Origin: Phlegmacium glaucopus
Taxonomy: Eukaryota; Basidiomycota; Agaricomycetes; Agaricales; Cortinariaceae
Reading direction: 5' to 3'
Length of the DNA: 64,000 nucleotides
NCBI GenBank assembly: GCA_015039465.1
Contig: MU130477.1
Location: 492,619 to 556,618, forward strand
Both the position numbers and the translations under genes were made by a program. A model generated the notes under the pieces. That model saw only the letters and a program-made list of their open reading frames with translations, made no database searches and had not been told where the DNA came from. Positions 44,516 through 56,194 of this stretch are shown here, piece by piece (the stretch's first letter is position 1; each line of letters opens with the position of its first letter).

Positions 44516-46848
44516 CTACTTCTGACTTTTACTTAGTAACATGTATTTCTGTGAAGTAGTAAGTATATGCGTAAACCGACAGAAAAACCAGCCAAATTCT
44601 ACCTTTACTGTATCCTTAGTCAATCCACTCCAGTGTGCTTCAAAAGCGGCAGGTGTTATAGGCTCATTTAGTTGCAGGTACTCGATGTAGTAGAGATTTC
44701 TATATGCAAAACACAGCCGAAAAAGGGCCTTTATCAGACGATCAACAATTATAATGAGAGAACAAGGGACTTACTTTGCTGATGAACTCGTTGTCACCCT
44801 CTTTGTGCCGGGACCAAATGTTTTTGCACGAGCGATGGACTCGGATTCGGTATACACTGCATTAAACGTAGGATTATAAGCAGTACTATAGGCGGAAGAA
44901 TAAAACTAAACCTTTTTCGGTGGCGTTGCTAGCTTCCTTAGCGGTTGAAACCCTCGCTTCCTTCACTATGCCCTTCGATGTCTCTCCCAATGATTCAAGT
45001 CGTCCAGAAGGACCTATCGCAGGACCGAATAGAGATGCACTACGAAGTTTATTAGCAGAAAAATGAGACATTAATGAGAAGCTTACAATGGGTTTTCGAC
45101 TGAGATTGCAGGGACTGTGGTTGGAGCCTCCACTGCTCCTGCCATTCCTGCAGTACCGGTGTATGATGGATCCTCGACACATGCTTCTGCGCTTTCGGGG
45201 GCTGCATTTGCCATTTGCAGATCGTTTGAGGCCATAGTCACCACCGTTTCCGCTGGGCCGGTGTGTGGGTGGTCCTGGGCGTGTGTTTTGGTGATTGTGG
45301 TTGTAGTCACTTGCTGATGTGACGATTTGGCTCGTGGCTTTGGCCTCGGTGCAACAGATGGTGTGGCAGATTTAGGCGATGGTAGAGTTGTGAGATTTGT
45401 TGGTGTAGATGACGTAGGGGGTTCAGAGAGTGCCGGTGAGGATGAAGACGGTGAGGATGTTGGAGAGATGGTGGTAGTGGGCGGTGACTGTAGCCATGAC
45501 TCACGTTCAGCATGATATACATGGTACGAAAATGAACTTGCCTTGGTTATCTCTTCATCTGAGTTACACGTAAGGTCATAAACAATGTGCGTTGAGTTCC
45601 GAGGTTGCTTGCTTGGTCTCTGAGTTGTTGGAGTCGATGACGGTGCCTTTCTCTTGGCATTGCGGCTTGGAGGGGTGGAATAGGGCATGTAGATATCATC
45701 GTCGTCGTCGTCGTTGGTGTTAGTGGGTCTAAGTCCGGCTCCATAATTGCTCTTTGGTTCGACTTTGATCTTGACTGTTTCAGATTTGACCTCAGATTTG
45801 ATGATGGGGGTCTTCTTGGCTTGTCGTCTGCGGAACTCGTGGAATGCACTTAAAGCGCGCGAGGCCAGATAGAGAACCTTCCAGTCATCGTCGCAGAGGG
45901 AGAGATAGGGAAATGCATGGTACATCTCTTGAATAAAATACTTGCGCTCGGTGACACCAGCTAGCGACCAACTGGAGGGAAGTTGCATGTTGCCATGGTT
46001 GTCCATCTCGATGAGCACTGCACGGGCGTGAGAACGAACACTCTTTGCGGTGTCGCCCATGACTATAGTGCCGTCCTCGTATTCAATGTAGTCCGTAGCC
46101 ACATTTTCGTTGTTGCTGGCCAGCCTAGTACTGCCTCGCTTCTTTTGGCCAAGAGCTGGATCCAAAACGGTACTGTCTTTCATTTTCTTTTTTTGAAATT
46201 GGTGGTAGTTGCGTTGCGTGATGAACTTGATCTGGGGAAAATCCTCGTGCTTGAATTTTGATTTCAAAGCTTGAAAGGCCAAAGTCGAACTGGGTCTTGC
46301 TGCCAAAGATGCTGGTCCAGAAGAGTCCATCGCTGTCTTCACCGTATTAGTCAATTTGTCATAGGAAACACTATGGATATCATATTGAGGATTTGAACAC
46401 ATATATTCATAAAAAACTTGTAAAAAACATACCAGAGCTCTTCATAACGTCCCTGGATACCCATGAATTTCTCATATAATGACCCATAAGCTGTATTTCC
46501 AGCCTGTAGGAGGTCCATATGTGTGGCAGTTCTGTAGTAGTGGGCCGCATCATATGGCTGCATAAAATCAAGTTATGAGTGCGTATATTCAAAGAATAAT
46601 ACAACATTTAGCAGCTAGAAATTACATACCTTAATATCGTAGTCATTTTCTCTGTTGGAGTAATCTCTAGGCCTTGCGAAATCTCTACTGGGGCGCGACC
46701 GTGGTAGTAGTTGTCTGCTGTGCGTACCCAGATCCATTGAGGTGTGGTTGGACATAATTTCAACCGGAAAGCCAAAGCTTTGTTCATTGGAGCGGCGACT
46801 GAGAGAGCGTGTAAGGGGACGGAACATGGAGGGAGTCGGCAAGCTCAC
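44516..46848 (-). CDS. Second protein of the Tnp2 element (655 aa), unknown function
   Basis: Seven exons join in frame: 46848-46630, 46557-46433, 46370-45087, 45039-44912, 44856-44775, 44699-44603 and 44548-44516; the last intron (54 bp) keeps frame either way. The N-terminus is Ser/Arg-rich, then HMDLLQAGNTAYGSLYEKFM, then a compact part (MYHAFPYLSLCDDDWKVLYL, ALSAFHEFRRRQAKK) that may bind a partner or DNA, a basic linker (NAKRKAPSSTP), a long Pro/Ser/Thr-rich region, and a C-terminal NLYYIEYLQLNEPITPAAFE. I do not recognise a domain. Its place beside the transposase fits an accessory protein such as those of plant CACTA elements; this is inference. No stop or frameshift is needed to read it. 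Confidence 0.7.
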
Positions 46849-46909
46849 AAATTATGTTGAAGTTGCGAAAAAGTTTCAAGAAGTCATGTGATTATGCCTC
46901 TACCAAAAA

Positions 46910-49900
46910 CTAAGTAACTGCGACCTCTTGCGAACCCTCTAAAAATGCCATATCCAAGCCCATCTTCTCACAGACAAAAAATCTACCATCATGAGGCTCT
47001 CTAAAAGGTATCATCGCAATACAGCTGATAATATTCTTGACTAAAATGACTTGTAGCGAAGCAATTCCTTGGTATTGGCAGACCATCAGTGCACCACTTG
47101 ATTGGTCCAAGATATTGGGATCAGGGAGGCTATATTCTGATATAAGGGCAAGTGTCTCTTCATTTTCATTGACTTTGGCCTGAAAAAAATACTGAACTTC
47201 GCCAAAAACAGGGCTTTTAGTTGTGGAATCTTTATAAAACTAAACAATAGAATCGTAATTTCAAGTCGTTAGTCATATTTTAAGAGAATAAATAGACTTA
47301 CCATAATATTTCGTGAGATGCGAATCTTGTTCAAGGCTTTGAGTGACTCTTTCCATGCTGTCCGAACAAATTGAAGGTTGGGCAAACGCAGCCGGCTCCA
47401 TTTTCGTAAGCGCAAATCTTCATGAATTTGAATATTGTGTTGCAGAAAGAATATACGAATTGCATTCTTTTCAACATTGGTAATCGAGCGTGCGCATGTA
47501 TCTCCCATAGAAAGAATGAAATTGTCGCCAATATCTTCAGATAAGTGAGAGAGGGGCTTGTCTGGTGCCAAATCGGGTACTAAAGCAATGAGTGCATTCA
47601 CTTGGGCTCGTCGTGCTCCTCATTCAGCAAGGTTTGCAAATGGTTGAGATGGCTGTCGGATCTCTTCACCAAGATTTCCGATTGTTCTTTCCATTGGCCA
47701 CTGTGTATATCCACTACCAGGCCCAAGACGTGGCACTTCGGGTCCAATATGTAGCAATGCATGGTTGCTCTGTCGACAAAAATGTAACCGTGAGGCCTTG
47801 CGTTGATAGTAAAGTTCCTCAAACTCAAAGACGAATTGAAGCAAAAGGGTGTGGCCATGAACAAGCTGGATCTTTGTAATCGATCGCTGATGTAGTAAGC
47901 GAACGCCTGCAACGAGCTTGCAGTAATTCTTCCAATATTGAGTTGGAAGAATTCCGTAGAAAAAACCAGGCCCTAATCCAAATAGATAAGTCAAGAACTC
48001 CCAGGCTTTATACCCACTAGAGATCTTCTCGGCTGGATTTCGGGGGGGCCTATCAAATGAGCCGGGTAAATATGGCGTTGCATGGGCTACACGGCGTCCA
48101 TGATTTTTCCAAACATCTCCTACAAGCACAAGCCATTCCCAAGTCTGTTTGCTGTCTGTAGGATCACATTCTATTGTCCCACGCCAAAGTCCCAACAGCA
48201 GATCCGGAATATTAAGGGAGATTAGATGCATGAGGTCTCCACCAAAACACTGAGGAATGGGAAGTGTACGTTGTGGCGGAAATGCACTAAAAATGCTTGG
48301 TCGTGTAATTCCTGTCATCCTTCGGTTACGCTGATGCTCTGCTTGTGTACGTGATCCAAGAATAATGTCTAAGCCAGTTAAATAATCTCTGACTTTTCCG
48401 ATGGGAAGGTGATTGGCGTTTATGTCAGGATGATCAGATCCTTCAATGGAGTAGTTTTCAGGCTTGGAAAGGGCAGGATAATAATGATTTCCTCCTTCTT
48501 TTCGTCTTCCTTTGACTGGACAGTAGAGCCGACATCCAAAAGCCCCAGAATGTCCAGTAAGCCCATTCAAATAAGTGAGGCCAGGTCCGTCAGCCAAGCC
48601 CAAGAGAAGAAACAGGTCTGAAATAAAGGATTGGTTTTCGAAGGCATCCCAGATTGCTAATCCTTCTTTCATAAGCGCTGCGAGGTGATGAAAGCCAGGG
48701 AAGAGAAAAGACTCGATGTTTCCAGGTTTATTTGGTCCGGGGAAGAATCCACCAGGGAATATATGGCGCTTCTTGTAGCGTAGATCTGGTGCAAGATCGA
48801 GAATAATCCAAATGTAAATCCAACAGTCAGATTGTTTGCTTTGGTAAAGCTGGGCACCGTCTATTGAGAGCATGAGAACCATGTCATTGTCTTTGATTTT
48901 TCCAGATCGCACAGAATCAAGATACGCATCGCCATGGAAAATATCTTCATATTCATCGATGATAATTTTCTTGTCGGGACGTGCTTCAGCTTTTTGAAAA
49001 ATCGCCTTTGTGAGATTCAAGCGATATCGCATAGCCTTTGCACCCTCTGGAGTGCGCCAAAGTGCTTGTAGCTGCGGACCAATGGGCAGGGTAAGAAACT
49101 GCCGTTGAGGAATTTTCTTGACTCCACCGCTGGCTACCAATGCCTGGGGATCGTAGCGAGGAAGCATGCATTTTGTACATGTATCGAGCTGAGAAAATGG
49201 ACCGGTGTAGGCAATGCATGTATTAGGACACATGTCGGTCATCAATGGATAGACGCCTGTAATGCCTTTGATACGTTCCTTGATTTGAAAGAGGGATGGA
49301 ATAGGCTCATAATCTCCACCTTGTCGGTCCATTGCACGATGAAAAACCTCACGAGTCTGATTGAAGACTGCTTCCGATGTAGTCTCTGTGGCGAGAAATA
49401 ACTCAATTCCCGTCCGTAGCGCTTCATCTTCATCAAGATTAAATATATTGGTGGCAGGGTTTCGTAGTTGGTCGATTACTTCATCAGGGAGGCAGTCGTT
49501 GTCTAAGGAAGCATCATGAATGCATGCAATAAATTCCTGTACTAGTTTTAGTTCTTCAAGAGTTGCGAGTACTGGAGAATCTGCACTGTCTTGTGCAAGA
49601 ACTTCGGGAGCAGTGGAGGCTTGTTCATTATTCTGAGGTACCGGCTGAGGTTCTGGCTCACTCTGCTCGATATCTGCCAGGCTACCTGGATCAGGGTGCT
49701 GTGACTCATGGGTTCCATGTATATTATCATCCTGATTTATTAATTAAGTGCGCTACAATATCAGAGTGATGAAGGTATTAGTTCTACATACGTGTTCGTC
49801 ATCGTTTCGTGGACTCTCAGCACCTCTATCACTCCCGAAAAGTGGTATCTGAAATCCTACATCGACATCCTCGTGTTTTATGACCACCCCTTCTTCCATT

Positions 49901-50232
49901 TCTTCACCATCTTCACTATTGTCAGAGTCCACAACATCCGAAACCTGGGGCCGTCGCAAGCGCTTGTGAGAGTCATTCAGAGATGGGGATGGAGAGCGTT
50001 GTCGATAATTAGATCCACTGGAAGACACCTCTGCAGAAGGATTGTTCTGTGGTGGTGGAACGCCAGTAAGAGCTTGCTGTGCGGCGATGAAATTTGCATA
50101 AGAACTGATTTGGTGGCGTGCGGCGGCGTGCGCATTGTATGTTGTCCTGGAGACCATGCGTGGTTCGGTACGACCCCCACGCATGCAGTGGGGACAGGTA
50201 CACGGAAAACGAGGGGGTGCTTGTGGTAGCAT
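46910..50232 (-). pseudogene. Tnp2-type transposase, one in-frame stop
   Basis: Exons 50232-49792, 49731-47302 and 47239-46910 join in phase 0 (introns 60 and 62 bp), about 1066 codons. N-terminal finger CTCPHCMRGGRTEPRMVS with a following His pair; a second Cys pair (CIAYTGPFSQLDTCTKC); catalytic-core candidates MVLMLSIDGAQLYQ (Asp) and FGGDLMHLISLNIPDLLLG (Asp), and FGCRLYCPVKGRRKEGGNH between them, as in the Tnp2/Transposase_21 family. C-terminal part after the last intron is FYKDSTTKSPVFGEVQYF. The only lesion seen is TGA at 47620-47622 between FANLAE and GARRAQVNALIALVP, one C-to-T step from CGA. Inactive unless read through. Confidence 0.85.
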
Positions 50233-50357
50233 GCGGTTGGATGTAGTTTACGGATATAAATGGTGATCTGAATTCGTGCAATCAAGTTGGATCACGTTAC
50301 ATTGGGCTAAATATGGTTTGACGATGTTTTACACGGTGATCCGGACTTCTCACTGGG

Positions 50358-51394
50358 CATGAGGGCGAATAATTTCTGAGCGTGGATATTGACTTCAAAA
50401 CGGGATATCGAGGTGACCATCAGTGCCAAGACCCCGAATGCAAGAAGTCGGTGTTTGCCGGATAAGGCACCGTGACGGCCCCCGAGAAAACGCCGTTTGG
50501 TAAAAGAACGATTTCCATAAATCATATGGAACTCGTAAATACAGCACTACTAAGCTTGCCTCCTATCAAAAAAGCGCTCAGCAACTTGGGCGTCAACCTA
50601 GAGCACATTATGTAATACTAACCTTGGACGAAGTATTGTCTCAGATAAGATAAGAGAAACGGAGCCAGGCAAGAATACTAGTAGCAAGCAGACAAGACAA
50701 TAAACATCGACCTCTGTCTTGCTGGCATCGTTCGATCCGATCTCAGGGTTATCAGTCATACGACCCGCCAACTTGTTCTCAGACACTGTTCCTTAACCTG
50801 CATCTTTTCTGTCTTCGCTGTCTCGTATACTTATCTTTTCTGCATCCATTTACATAATTTCTGTCCAGCTGATCACCAAAACTCTTCCATCCGTGCTCGC
50901 TGTCACCGCTGGTGGAGATACAGCTGCAGATTTACTCAATGGCAAGTACTTAGCGCTTAGCGCTTAGCTGTGACTACGTGGCAGTCGGATTATGACCTCC
51001 ATGCTGCAGAAAACGTGCTCAAAGCGTGTTTGCAAGCTTTTAAGGCCAAACGAGAATTCATAATGATGTTGCTAAGCATCATAAATGCATGGATAGCATA
51101 TTCAGCCGGGCCCAGGACGAAGGCTGGGATTGACTGGTTGGTATGCGTGCGAACCGGAATCCATCGATAACTGTACCGAACAGATTCTTACCTTCTTAGA
51201 TTCTCTTATCAAGGGCAATATGATCGAGCGAGAAACCGACATTTCAAACCAGGATCTCGGATGATAATTACATACGGCAACAAGGCACCACTATCACAAT
51301 GAAATATATCTGTCACCATCTATCAACCATCTATGTACTATAAGACTCCCCGTCTGATGTCCCCTATCGACACCAACTACTTCCCCAGACGAAC
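50358..51394. other. No gene seen
   Basis: No conserved frame. Contains a small 'agcgctt' repeat at 50949-50965. The 5' exon or promoter of the membrane-protein gene should lie near the right end, but no start other than 51395 could be tied to it. Confidence 0.45.
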
Positions 51395-53199
51395 ATGCAG
51401 AATTACCGGCACCAGTCAGTTCCCCAGACGGACATGGAGAAAAGTAGAAACCACTGGCAGTCTTCTACCCCTCGTTCTGCATGGCGGTAGGATCACTATC
51501 AGAATGTTGACAATAATCCACTAACTGTCTTTTCAGCATTGTATTTTGGAAGTATGCGGGTTTCTATCTACACTTCGCCTTGACGGCTCTTGTAGCTGCC
51601 GCCGTTCTACTCATCCTTGATGGGCGTGCATTCAACATCAACTCCCGTCAACCTACATATCAAGAAACCGATGGCTCCCTTTCTCACCTGTCATCATATG
51701 GTCCTACTCAATCTGACATTACGACTGGTATCTCGTTGGCGGCTACGGTGACGCGTGTTGCCGCTGGATGGTGGAGCGGAGGATACCTCTGGCGTTGTAT
51801 TTTTGTATCCATGGAGCGAGGTGGAATTACTTTGGAAGGTTTATCAAAGGTGCTTTCGAACTGGAGCTGGCCACTACTTGCCCCTCGCCACTTTAAACGA
51901 ACAAGTAACATGTGGATCATATGGATCACCCTCTTCGCTACTTTCGCTATCGATTATTTCTCTGCTACTCTGACTGGTTCAATCATTTGGGAACCATCGC
52001 GCAGGCTTATACCTGCAAGCAGCCCGGTCACTGGAATTGTGAGAGGAGTCAGTGGTGCGAATGTGGCAACTTATTTCACCTATTCCGACCTTCAAAGTAG
52101 CGTCGTAGAATTTGGTACAGCTTCTGCCAACCTCGCTTGGGCAGCTATCCAGTCGAACTCCACAAATATCACGGAACCCTCCACGACTTTTAGACGCGTC
52201 CTCGATGGAACACGATTCCTCCCTATCAATTCCACCCTCAACAATGTTAGAATACCCTACTTTGTTGTGAACGCTTTCGAGTGGATCAAGGACCCAGACT
52301 CGATCTTGACGGACCAACAGAAATCCTCGTTGTTTGATTATGGCAGCTTCAGCCCGTACTTTTCTGGCAGTTTTGGTAAGATTGGACTGTTACCTGACAA
52401 GCAATGGGGACCGCCAAATGCAAATAACTTAGGAGATCCTCACATCGTGTCAGAAAGTCGACTTCTCAGCTTCCGGGTTGAGCGGCGGTCGGCGACCGAG
52501 GTGAACGACGGGCCATGCCCACAGCCCTGTCTGATCGACCCCGGCATTCAAGTCAACTTGCACCAGCTCCAAAGCGGCACATCTTACTATGACTGCTTCG
52601 CGATTGCAAATGTGACATACCAAGCTGGTGCAGCGGTATGTCAGAACTGCGAAATTTTTTCTCCAACCGTCGTGCAAGCCAAATCCCCTCTTCCACTCAT
52701 CCCAGATTCCTTCACCACGATGGCATTGGGACTTGCACCATCTCTCGGGACCTGGCTCAACTTTTCTGGGTATGCCGTTCCACGGAACTATGACACACGT
52801 AGAGACTTGGCCATCGAGTTGACTTCACGGTCATATCAAGCCGCATGGGCAGCCTATTCAGACAGGTATGGAAATATGTTTGAAGAGACGGATGTGCAGA
52901 TTTCCCTACCAACATCACGCGTCAAAGTGATTTCATGGAGAGTATACCTTTGGGCAGCACTGCACCTTTCGGTGTTGATGTTAGGCCTTCTTTTCGTTTA
53001 CATTCAGAGCTATTGTGATCATCCATGGGTTGAAGATCCTACCATGGCTGTCTTTTGGCTGGACACGAGCGCGATTCCTAGTAGCTCAGACGGTCAAGAC
53101 ATCGACCCATGGCAACCCGGAACAGAGCTTCCTAGCGATGGAATGCTCATACTCGAGAACGCAGGCGATGGCTCACGCTCAGTGATGATTTCGAAATAA
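51395..53199 (+). CDS. Four-pass membrane protein with large N-glycosylated ectodomain, unknown
   Basis: Exon 1 from ATG 51395 ends at 51486; a 50-bp intron (GTAGGA..CTAAC..TTTTCAG) leads to 51537-53199, giving ~584 residues. Hydrophobic segments: YAGFYLHFALTALVAAAVLL near residue 35, TGISLAATVTRVAAGWW, NMWIIWITLFATFAIDYF, and near the C-terminus YLWAALHLSVLMLGLLFVYI. Between TM3 and TM4 lie ~330 residues with NST, NIT, NVT and NFS sequons and paired cysteines, so probably outside the cell or in the lumen; the short tail is acidic. Agaricomycetes have many such proteins of unknown function. The start is uncertain: the frame before 51395 meets a stop at ~51345, so a further upstream exon may be lost or unseen. 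Confidence 0.7.
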
Positions 53200-53589
53200 A
53201 TGGTCGTCACGCGTCAAACAGGTTTCTGTATCGCTACAAATGCTAGTGCTTATTCCACGAATTCATTCCTCCTGTAAGTTTTTTGACACCAACAAGTTGG
53301 CCTCAGATCCTCGTTTTATGTACAAAAAAGGGCTTTTTGGTAGATAAGGGACTGGTTCGAGTAGGCCGTTGCCTTCAGCACGGCAGATCCGAGTTCCCTT
53401 GCACATGGGAAATTATGTAAACAGCACTGCAATTCGTGATCGACAAATCCCTAAGTCTGATATATCACCAATGTTGCCCTCAGTGCTACAGCGAAGAAAA
53501 CGAAGTACAATATTATCAGGTACACAAAAGCAGCGAAGGAACCAAAAGATAAAGTCGTCCGACACATAACAAATACTCTAATAAACGCA

Positions 53590-53957
53590 ATACAACTTAT
53601 ACAAGGGTTGAAACCCCAGGGCCACAAATATTTCGAATCGGAGACATAGTTGAAATCCAGGTTTCATTAATTGTCGTACCACTCAAGGACAACAAATTCA
53701 AGATGATCGTGGTACTCAGGTCAATCGCATTGTTGGATCCGTATTTTAGCCAGGTAAGAATATCATTGTAAAGCTATCTATTGCATTCATTTACTCGTTA
53801 TTATATGTACCAGGAAGCATCAAAAGTCGAATGCGATCGGAGCCACAGGCTATACAAACAACTTTGAAGCGACGGGTTGGATACGGGGATTTCTCAGATG
53901 ACGAAGGAAGCCAAATGGCAGTTGACAAGCACATCGATCAGCGACAAAAAGCATGAA
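53590..53957 (+). pseudogene. Remnant of a TE-associated gene
   Basis: Reads GPQIFRIGDIVEIQVSLIVV and FKMIVVLRSIALLDPYFSQ, a GTAAGA..CAG intron, then in a shifted frame IKSRMRSEPQAIQTTLKRRV-GY and a stop at 53955. The 'GDIVE' strand motif followed by 'MIVVLRS' resembles a short protein frequent next to transposons in Agaricomycetes. A one-base loss after the intron separates the two frames. Confidence 0.45.
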
Positions 53958-54239
53958 TATCTTGGGGTTGTAACGTAGTTTTCTTGCCGCACTTGACAGT
54001 ACAATACGCAAATATGATTCTCTCCATGTACGCTACAAGAAATTAGCTCCAGTGAAAACCAACTTTGCTTTCTCCTGTAAATAATGGTTGTCTTCTGTTT
54101 CGGCTTTAGACGGAACGTAAATATCCAAATTAGGTTAAATACGATCAGATTGCAGATAAGTCCGAATTCGAATCCCGACCGGCTAAACCCGCACGAATAG
54201 ATGCCAACCCGTTCGTTTTGCGGGCCCAGGTTGTAAAGA

Positions 54240-54265
54240 CCGAGTTCTCAATACTGAGAACTCGG
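54240..54265. other. Perfect hairpin, 11-bp stem
   Basis: CCGAGTTCTCA and its exact reverse complement around the loop ATAC. No U-tract follows and no gene ends here, so it is more likely a repeat end or chance than a terminator. Confidence 0.6.
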
Positions 54266-54487
54266 AATTTTGTGTCTATCTGTGAATAGTAATTTATTAA
54301 CGCGCCGGCAGACTCAAGCTTGCAGTTGTCGTGGACAACTAAAAGAATGGAAATTCCTTGTTCGTGGCCCTCCAGACCCCCGTTGATTATCTGATTATCT
54401 TTCTCTTCCCTGACATGTCCCGCCTCTTTCTCTCCTCTCCGACGATCTGTTCACTTCAACTTCACTTACATCGTCGACCACGTATCA

Positions 54488-55704
54488 ATGCTCCCATTCA
54501 CGAATGAACACCTCTATAATTTATCCTTTATTGATAGGGTATTCACTCGGTTGTGCCAAGCGTACATCTTCAAGGACCTCCACTTGGGCTACAACTTGGG
54601 AACGGAGAGTAGAATATCCAAGAAGCTGCAAACAGTGAGAAAGATCGATCTTGAACGAGTATCCATCATTCGCCAACCGAGTACCCATGGTTACGATCAC
54701 CATCTCACACAAACGAAATGGTTGGCTTTTCACTGCTTTTCAACGATCTTACCTTCATCAGGTATCGTTCACCTTTCCTGTTCATTTATATTCGAGGACC
54801 CCATAATCGTCGTAGGACGGCTCATTCAATCATTCTTTTCCGAAACTCTGACTGTCCTCCACCTCACCGAATGCCGGAACGTTCCATCAACTCTTTTCCT
54901 CATCTGCCTCCGGCTGAGAGAAATATTTATGGACCACGTGGAAGTGACTAAGGAAAACTACGATACATACCCCAACGAGCAGCGTTCCGACCGAGAGCTG
55001 CCAGTACTGGAACATCTGAGCTACTGAAATTCAGAGACTCATCAAGCAGGCGATTAACCCGCCGCCTAGATTCCATACAGCGGTCGTCGTTTGGTCGAAA
55101 CTGCGCGTTCTGAAGCTACTAGTGTCCGCACGAGAAGAAAGAAATAGCCTGTTTGCAACCTCTCCTCCATGCCGCTCGCAATACACTGGAGGAATTTTAT
55201 CTCACTCGAGTGGCCAGGGGCAGGAACAGTGGGTGTAGTTCTTTTTATCGACATGAAGCAAATTTGAGGGGTTTCTCAACAAGACAAACAAGTCCCTCTC
55301 GATGGCCTCGCTAACCTCAGAGATATTTAATGCCTGCGCGTCTTTGCGCTCCACGCCATCATCAAGTGTGATGCCCAAGAGTTCATGGTTTTCCGCGATA
55401 TTAACCTTGTCCCCAGTTACGATGCCGACATCCAACAAAGTTACAAACCTCTTATTTGATTTTACCATCGCCGGTGAGCATCCTTTTGACGGATGTTTCA
55501 AGGAAGATTATGGGCTGAACGCATTTCTGCAACCTCTCGAGTTGAATTTAGAGACATCGGTGTGTCCGCCCAACTTTCAATACCCACCCACAGACAAGAC
55601 AAACTGTACGAGCGCATCACGGAGAAGATAGCATCGCTTTCGAACTATGCAAATATCGATATCCACCTCGCCGGGATGAACCTCCTTACAACCCAACGAC
55701 GCTA
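54488..55704 (+). pseudogene. F-box/LRR-like gene, broken
   Basis: ATG 54488 opens 179 codons (FIDRVFTRLCQAYIFKDLHL, LTVLHLTECRNVPSTLFLIC) with the leucine spacing of the Agaricomycete F-box/LRR family; an in-frame reading extends upstream to about 54420. After the stop at 55025 the same protein can be followed in changing frames: KSSWFSAILTLSPVTMPTSN near 55375, then ITEKIASLSNYANIDIHLAG near 55615. At least three frameshifts or stops. Confidence 0.55.
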
Positions 55705-56130
55705 TGAGGTTCCTCAAGAATGGTGACGTCATCAGATTGAACCATGTTCCAACGGCACGCACATCCGCACACTGTTTTGGCGCCTGTTACAGGATTGAAC
55801 TATGAAGTTTCGTGTTATGGAAACGAGACAGTTGGTGATAAGTATGATTATTGGAAGATTGAGGTTGTGGATGATATCAACCGAGGTCCGAAGCACTAAC
55901 ATCGATCGGATCCACTCACTCACGACTCGTTTGAGGACCAAGCATGAAGCTCTGGGATATTATCTGCGTGCTGCGAATGCTATTCTTCCGCAGTGGTGTT
56001 TCAAGCAAATCGAGGTTAGCTATGACAAGAAGAATATTCCAAACGATGCGCACACGTACTGGAATGTGGAGAGTCATTGGAATGACCGATGTAGGTGCTT
56101 CGTGACGTGTTTAAATGTTGATAGTTCTCA
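55705..56130 (+). pseudogene. Fragment of protein O-mannosyltransferase (MIR domain)
   Basis: Translating in the appropriate frames gives RFLKNGDVIRLNHVPTAR, then TVLAPVTGLNYEVSCYGNET with VGDKYDYWKIEVVDD, then IHSLTTRLRTKHEALGYYLR, PQWCFKQIEVSYDKKNIPN and HTYWNVESHWND, with an intron-like GTAGGT after it. These are hallmarks of the MIR repeats of fungal dolichyl-phosphate-mannose--protein mannosyltransferases. Frames change twice and a TAA interrupts it. No transmembrane or catalytic part is near, so this is an isolated captured or leftover fragment; a full gene should exist elsewhere. Confidence 0.7.
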
Positions 56131-56194
56131 CAACCTTCCTTTTTGTTCGCGGTACCCGCTGGCGATCACAAATTGTAATGACAGAAACATTTAG

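Larger units (their letters stand above)
43709..50357 (-). mobile_element. Tnp2 / CACTA-like DNA transposon
   Basis: Terminal inverted repeats can be matched: 43709 reads CCCAGAGAGAAGTCC...TTCACCGTGTAAAAC, and the reverse complement from 50357 reads CCCAGTGAGAAGTCC...ATCACCGTGTAAAAC, both continuing to an 'accatat' word. Inside are two same-strand genes 61 bp apart: a Tnp2-type transposase and a second, seven-exon gene. Outer edges are estimated from TIR similarity; I could not see a clear 2-3 bp target duplication, and the ends are not the canonical CACTA. Confidence 0.75.

Noticed and set aside
45083..45085. TAA at 45083 as the end of the second transposon gene
   Set aside because: A GTAAGC donor overlaps it and four further exons continue in frame to 44516.
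46351..46402. ATG at 46402 (MCSNPQYDI) as start of the second transposon gene
   Set aside because: It lies in an intron; splicing from 46848 gives a longer frame that enters the same exon in phase after the AG at 46371.
51333..51524. 63-codon ORF starting MYYKTPRL as first exon of the membrane protein
   Set aside because: Its phase at the GTAGGA donor does not fit the downstream exon; the frame starting at 51395 does.
54165..54200. 'ttcgaatcccg' as a tRNA B-box
   Set aside because: No A-box at suitable distance and the flanking stem does not pair.
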